A DNA stretch of 64,000 nucleotides from Pantoea conspicua (GTDB lineage: Bacteria > Pseudomonadota > Gammaproteobacteria > Enterobacterales > Enterobacteriaceae), in the NCBI RefSeq assembly GCF_002095315.1, contig NZ_MLFN01000007.1, positions 1 through 64,000 on the forward strand. The letters run 5' to 3'. A model generated the notes under the pieces. It did not search any database. It was not told where the DNA came from and was given only the letters and a program-made list of their open reading frames with translations. The position numbers and the translations under genes are program-made. Shown one piece after another: positions 63,507 through 64,000 of the stretch; position 1 is the stretch's first letter; every line of letters starts with the position of its first letter.

Positions 63507-63727
63507 CTCACGCCACCATTTCCCACGCCGACCTGTTACGCCTTGAGCACCTGCGTAACGCTGGGCGCTTTATCAGCGACATGACCCTGCTTCAGGAGTG
63601 CCACGAACAGCCACAGGCCAGACAGCAGGCGCAGCTGAACTCGCTGATTTTCCTCATCACCGAGCAGCTGGACGGAGTGGTAAACCGCTGTCAGGACGGC
63701 TGGATGAACGGGGAGGTTGAGCCATGA
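63503..63727 (+). CDS. small protein of the P4-type replication operon, unknown function
   Basis: A 74-residue acidic helical protein ([38 protein letters not shown]). It overlaps its upstream and downstream neighbours by 4 bp each (ATGA), so it belongs to one translated unit. Similar small genes lie upstream of the alpha primase/helicase gene in P4-like elements. I do not recognise a function. Confidence 0.65.
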   Translation: MTHATISHADLLRLEHLRNAGRFISDMTLLQECHEQPQARQQAQLNSLIFLITEQLDGVVNRCQDGWMNGEVEP

Positions 63728-63978
63728 GCACACGTACCCTTTCCCCCGAACTGCATTCCGCGCTTTCACGCCGCGCGGTGGCCTGCGCCTGGCTGACCGT
63801 CTGCCGTGAACAGAAGCGCTATCCCGGCCTGACGCTGGCGCGCCTTGAATACGCCATTGAAACCGAGCTGGAAGGCTTCTATCTGCGCCAGCACGGACGC
63901 CAGCGCGGTCAGGAAATTGCCTGCGCGCTGCTCGACGACCTGCTGGCCGCCGGGCCGCTCAAGTCGGCCCGTGCCTGA
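63724..63978 (+). CDS. small protein of the P4-type replication operon, unknown function
   Basis: An 84-residue protein ([57 protein letters not shown]), mostly helical, with an ATGA overlap to the previous gene. The next gene, expected to be the alpha-type primase/helicase, starts beyond the window. Function is not known. Confidence 0.65.
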   Translation: MSTRTLSPELHSALSRRAVACAWLTVCREQKRYPGLTLARLEYAIETELEGFYLRQHGRQRGQEIACALLDDLLAAGPLKSARA

Positions 63979-64000
63979 GCTTTCTGGGACAGGTGGTGAT

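Overview
The window is a chromosomal segment of an Enterobacterales bacterium, most likely Pantoea/Erwinia (Erwiniaceae). The gene order follows the E. coli ndk to ssrA segment almost gene for gene, the proteins are close to their E. coli relatives, and the backbone is visibly GC-rich. The genus is inferred; no rRNA gene is present to settle it.

Positions 1-27 kb (mostly minus strand): rlmN start, ndk, pbpC, yfhM, sseA, sseB, pepB, iscS, iscR, trmJ, suhB, an unnamed membrane protein, a ZevAB-like metal pair, csiE, hcaT, glyA, hmp, glnB, then the glrR-qseG-glrK signalling operon. Two things stand out. First, pbpC, yfhM, the membrane protein and glyA are broken by seven one-base deletions, most of them in homopolymers, and all lie in the first 22 kb; this looks like base-calling error rather than gene decay. 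Second, iscU, iscA, hscB, hscA, fdx and iscX are absent between iscS and pepB, and IscS lacks the C-terminal tail used to bind IscU.

Positions 27-57 kb are conserved housekeeping: the sRNA gene glmY with a sigma-54 promoter and GlrR boxes, purL, mltF, tadA, pgpC, a yfhH-type regulator, yfhL, acpS, pdxJ, recO, era, rnc, lepB, lepA, the rpoE-rseABC envelope-stress operon, nadB, trmN6, srmB, grcA, ung, grpE, nadK, recN, bamE, rnfH, ratA, smpB and tmRNA (ssrA). Many operators can be read directly: NsrR at hmp, PurR at glyA and purL, NadR at nadB, sigma-E at rpoE, sigma-32 at grpE, LexA at recN, FNR at grcA and IscR at iscR.

From about 56.9 kb to the window end a P4-like phage satellite is integrated at the 3' end of ssrA. 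Its order is integrase, a large AT-rich SIR2-NTPase gene overlapping int by 4 bp, a cos-like region, then (minus strand) a late operon of an Ogr/Delta activator and a Sid/Psu-like protein behind a Delta-type promoter, an iteron-rich origin-like region, an AlpA/Vis regulator, a P4-style immunity leader (terminator and CI-like RNA), an Icd/Ash-like gene and two small genes. The replication gene and the right end lie beyond the window. The SIR2-NTPase occupies the int-psu interval where P4 satellites carry anti-phage cargo and is the best candidate for an undescribed defence gene; its canonical SIR2 histidine is an asparagine.
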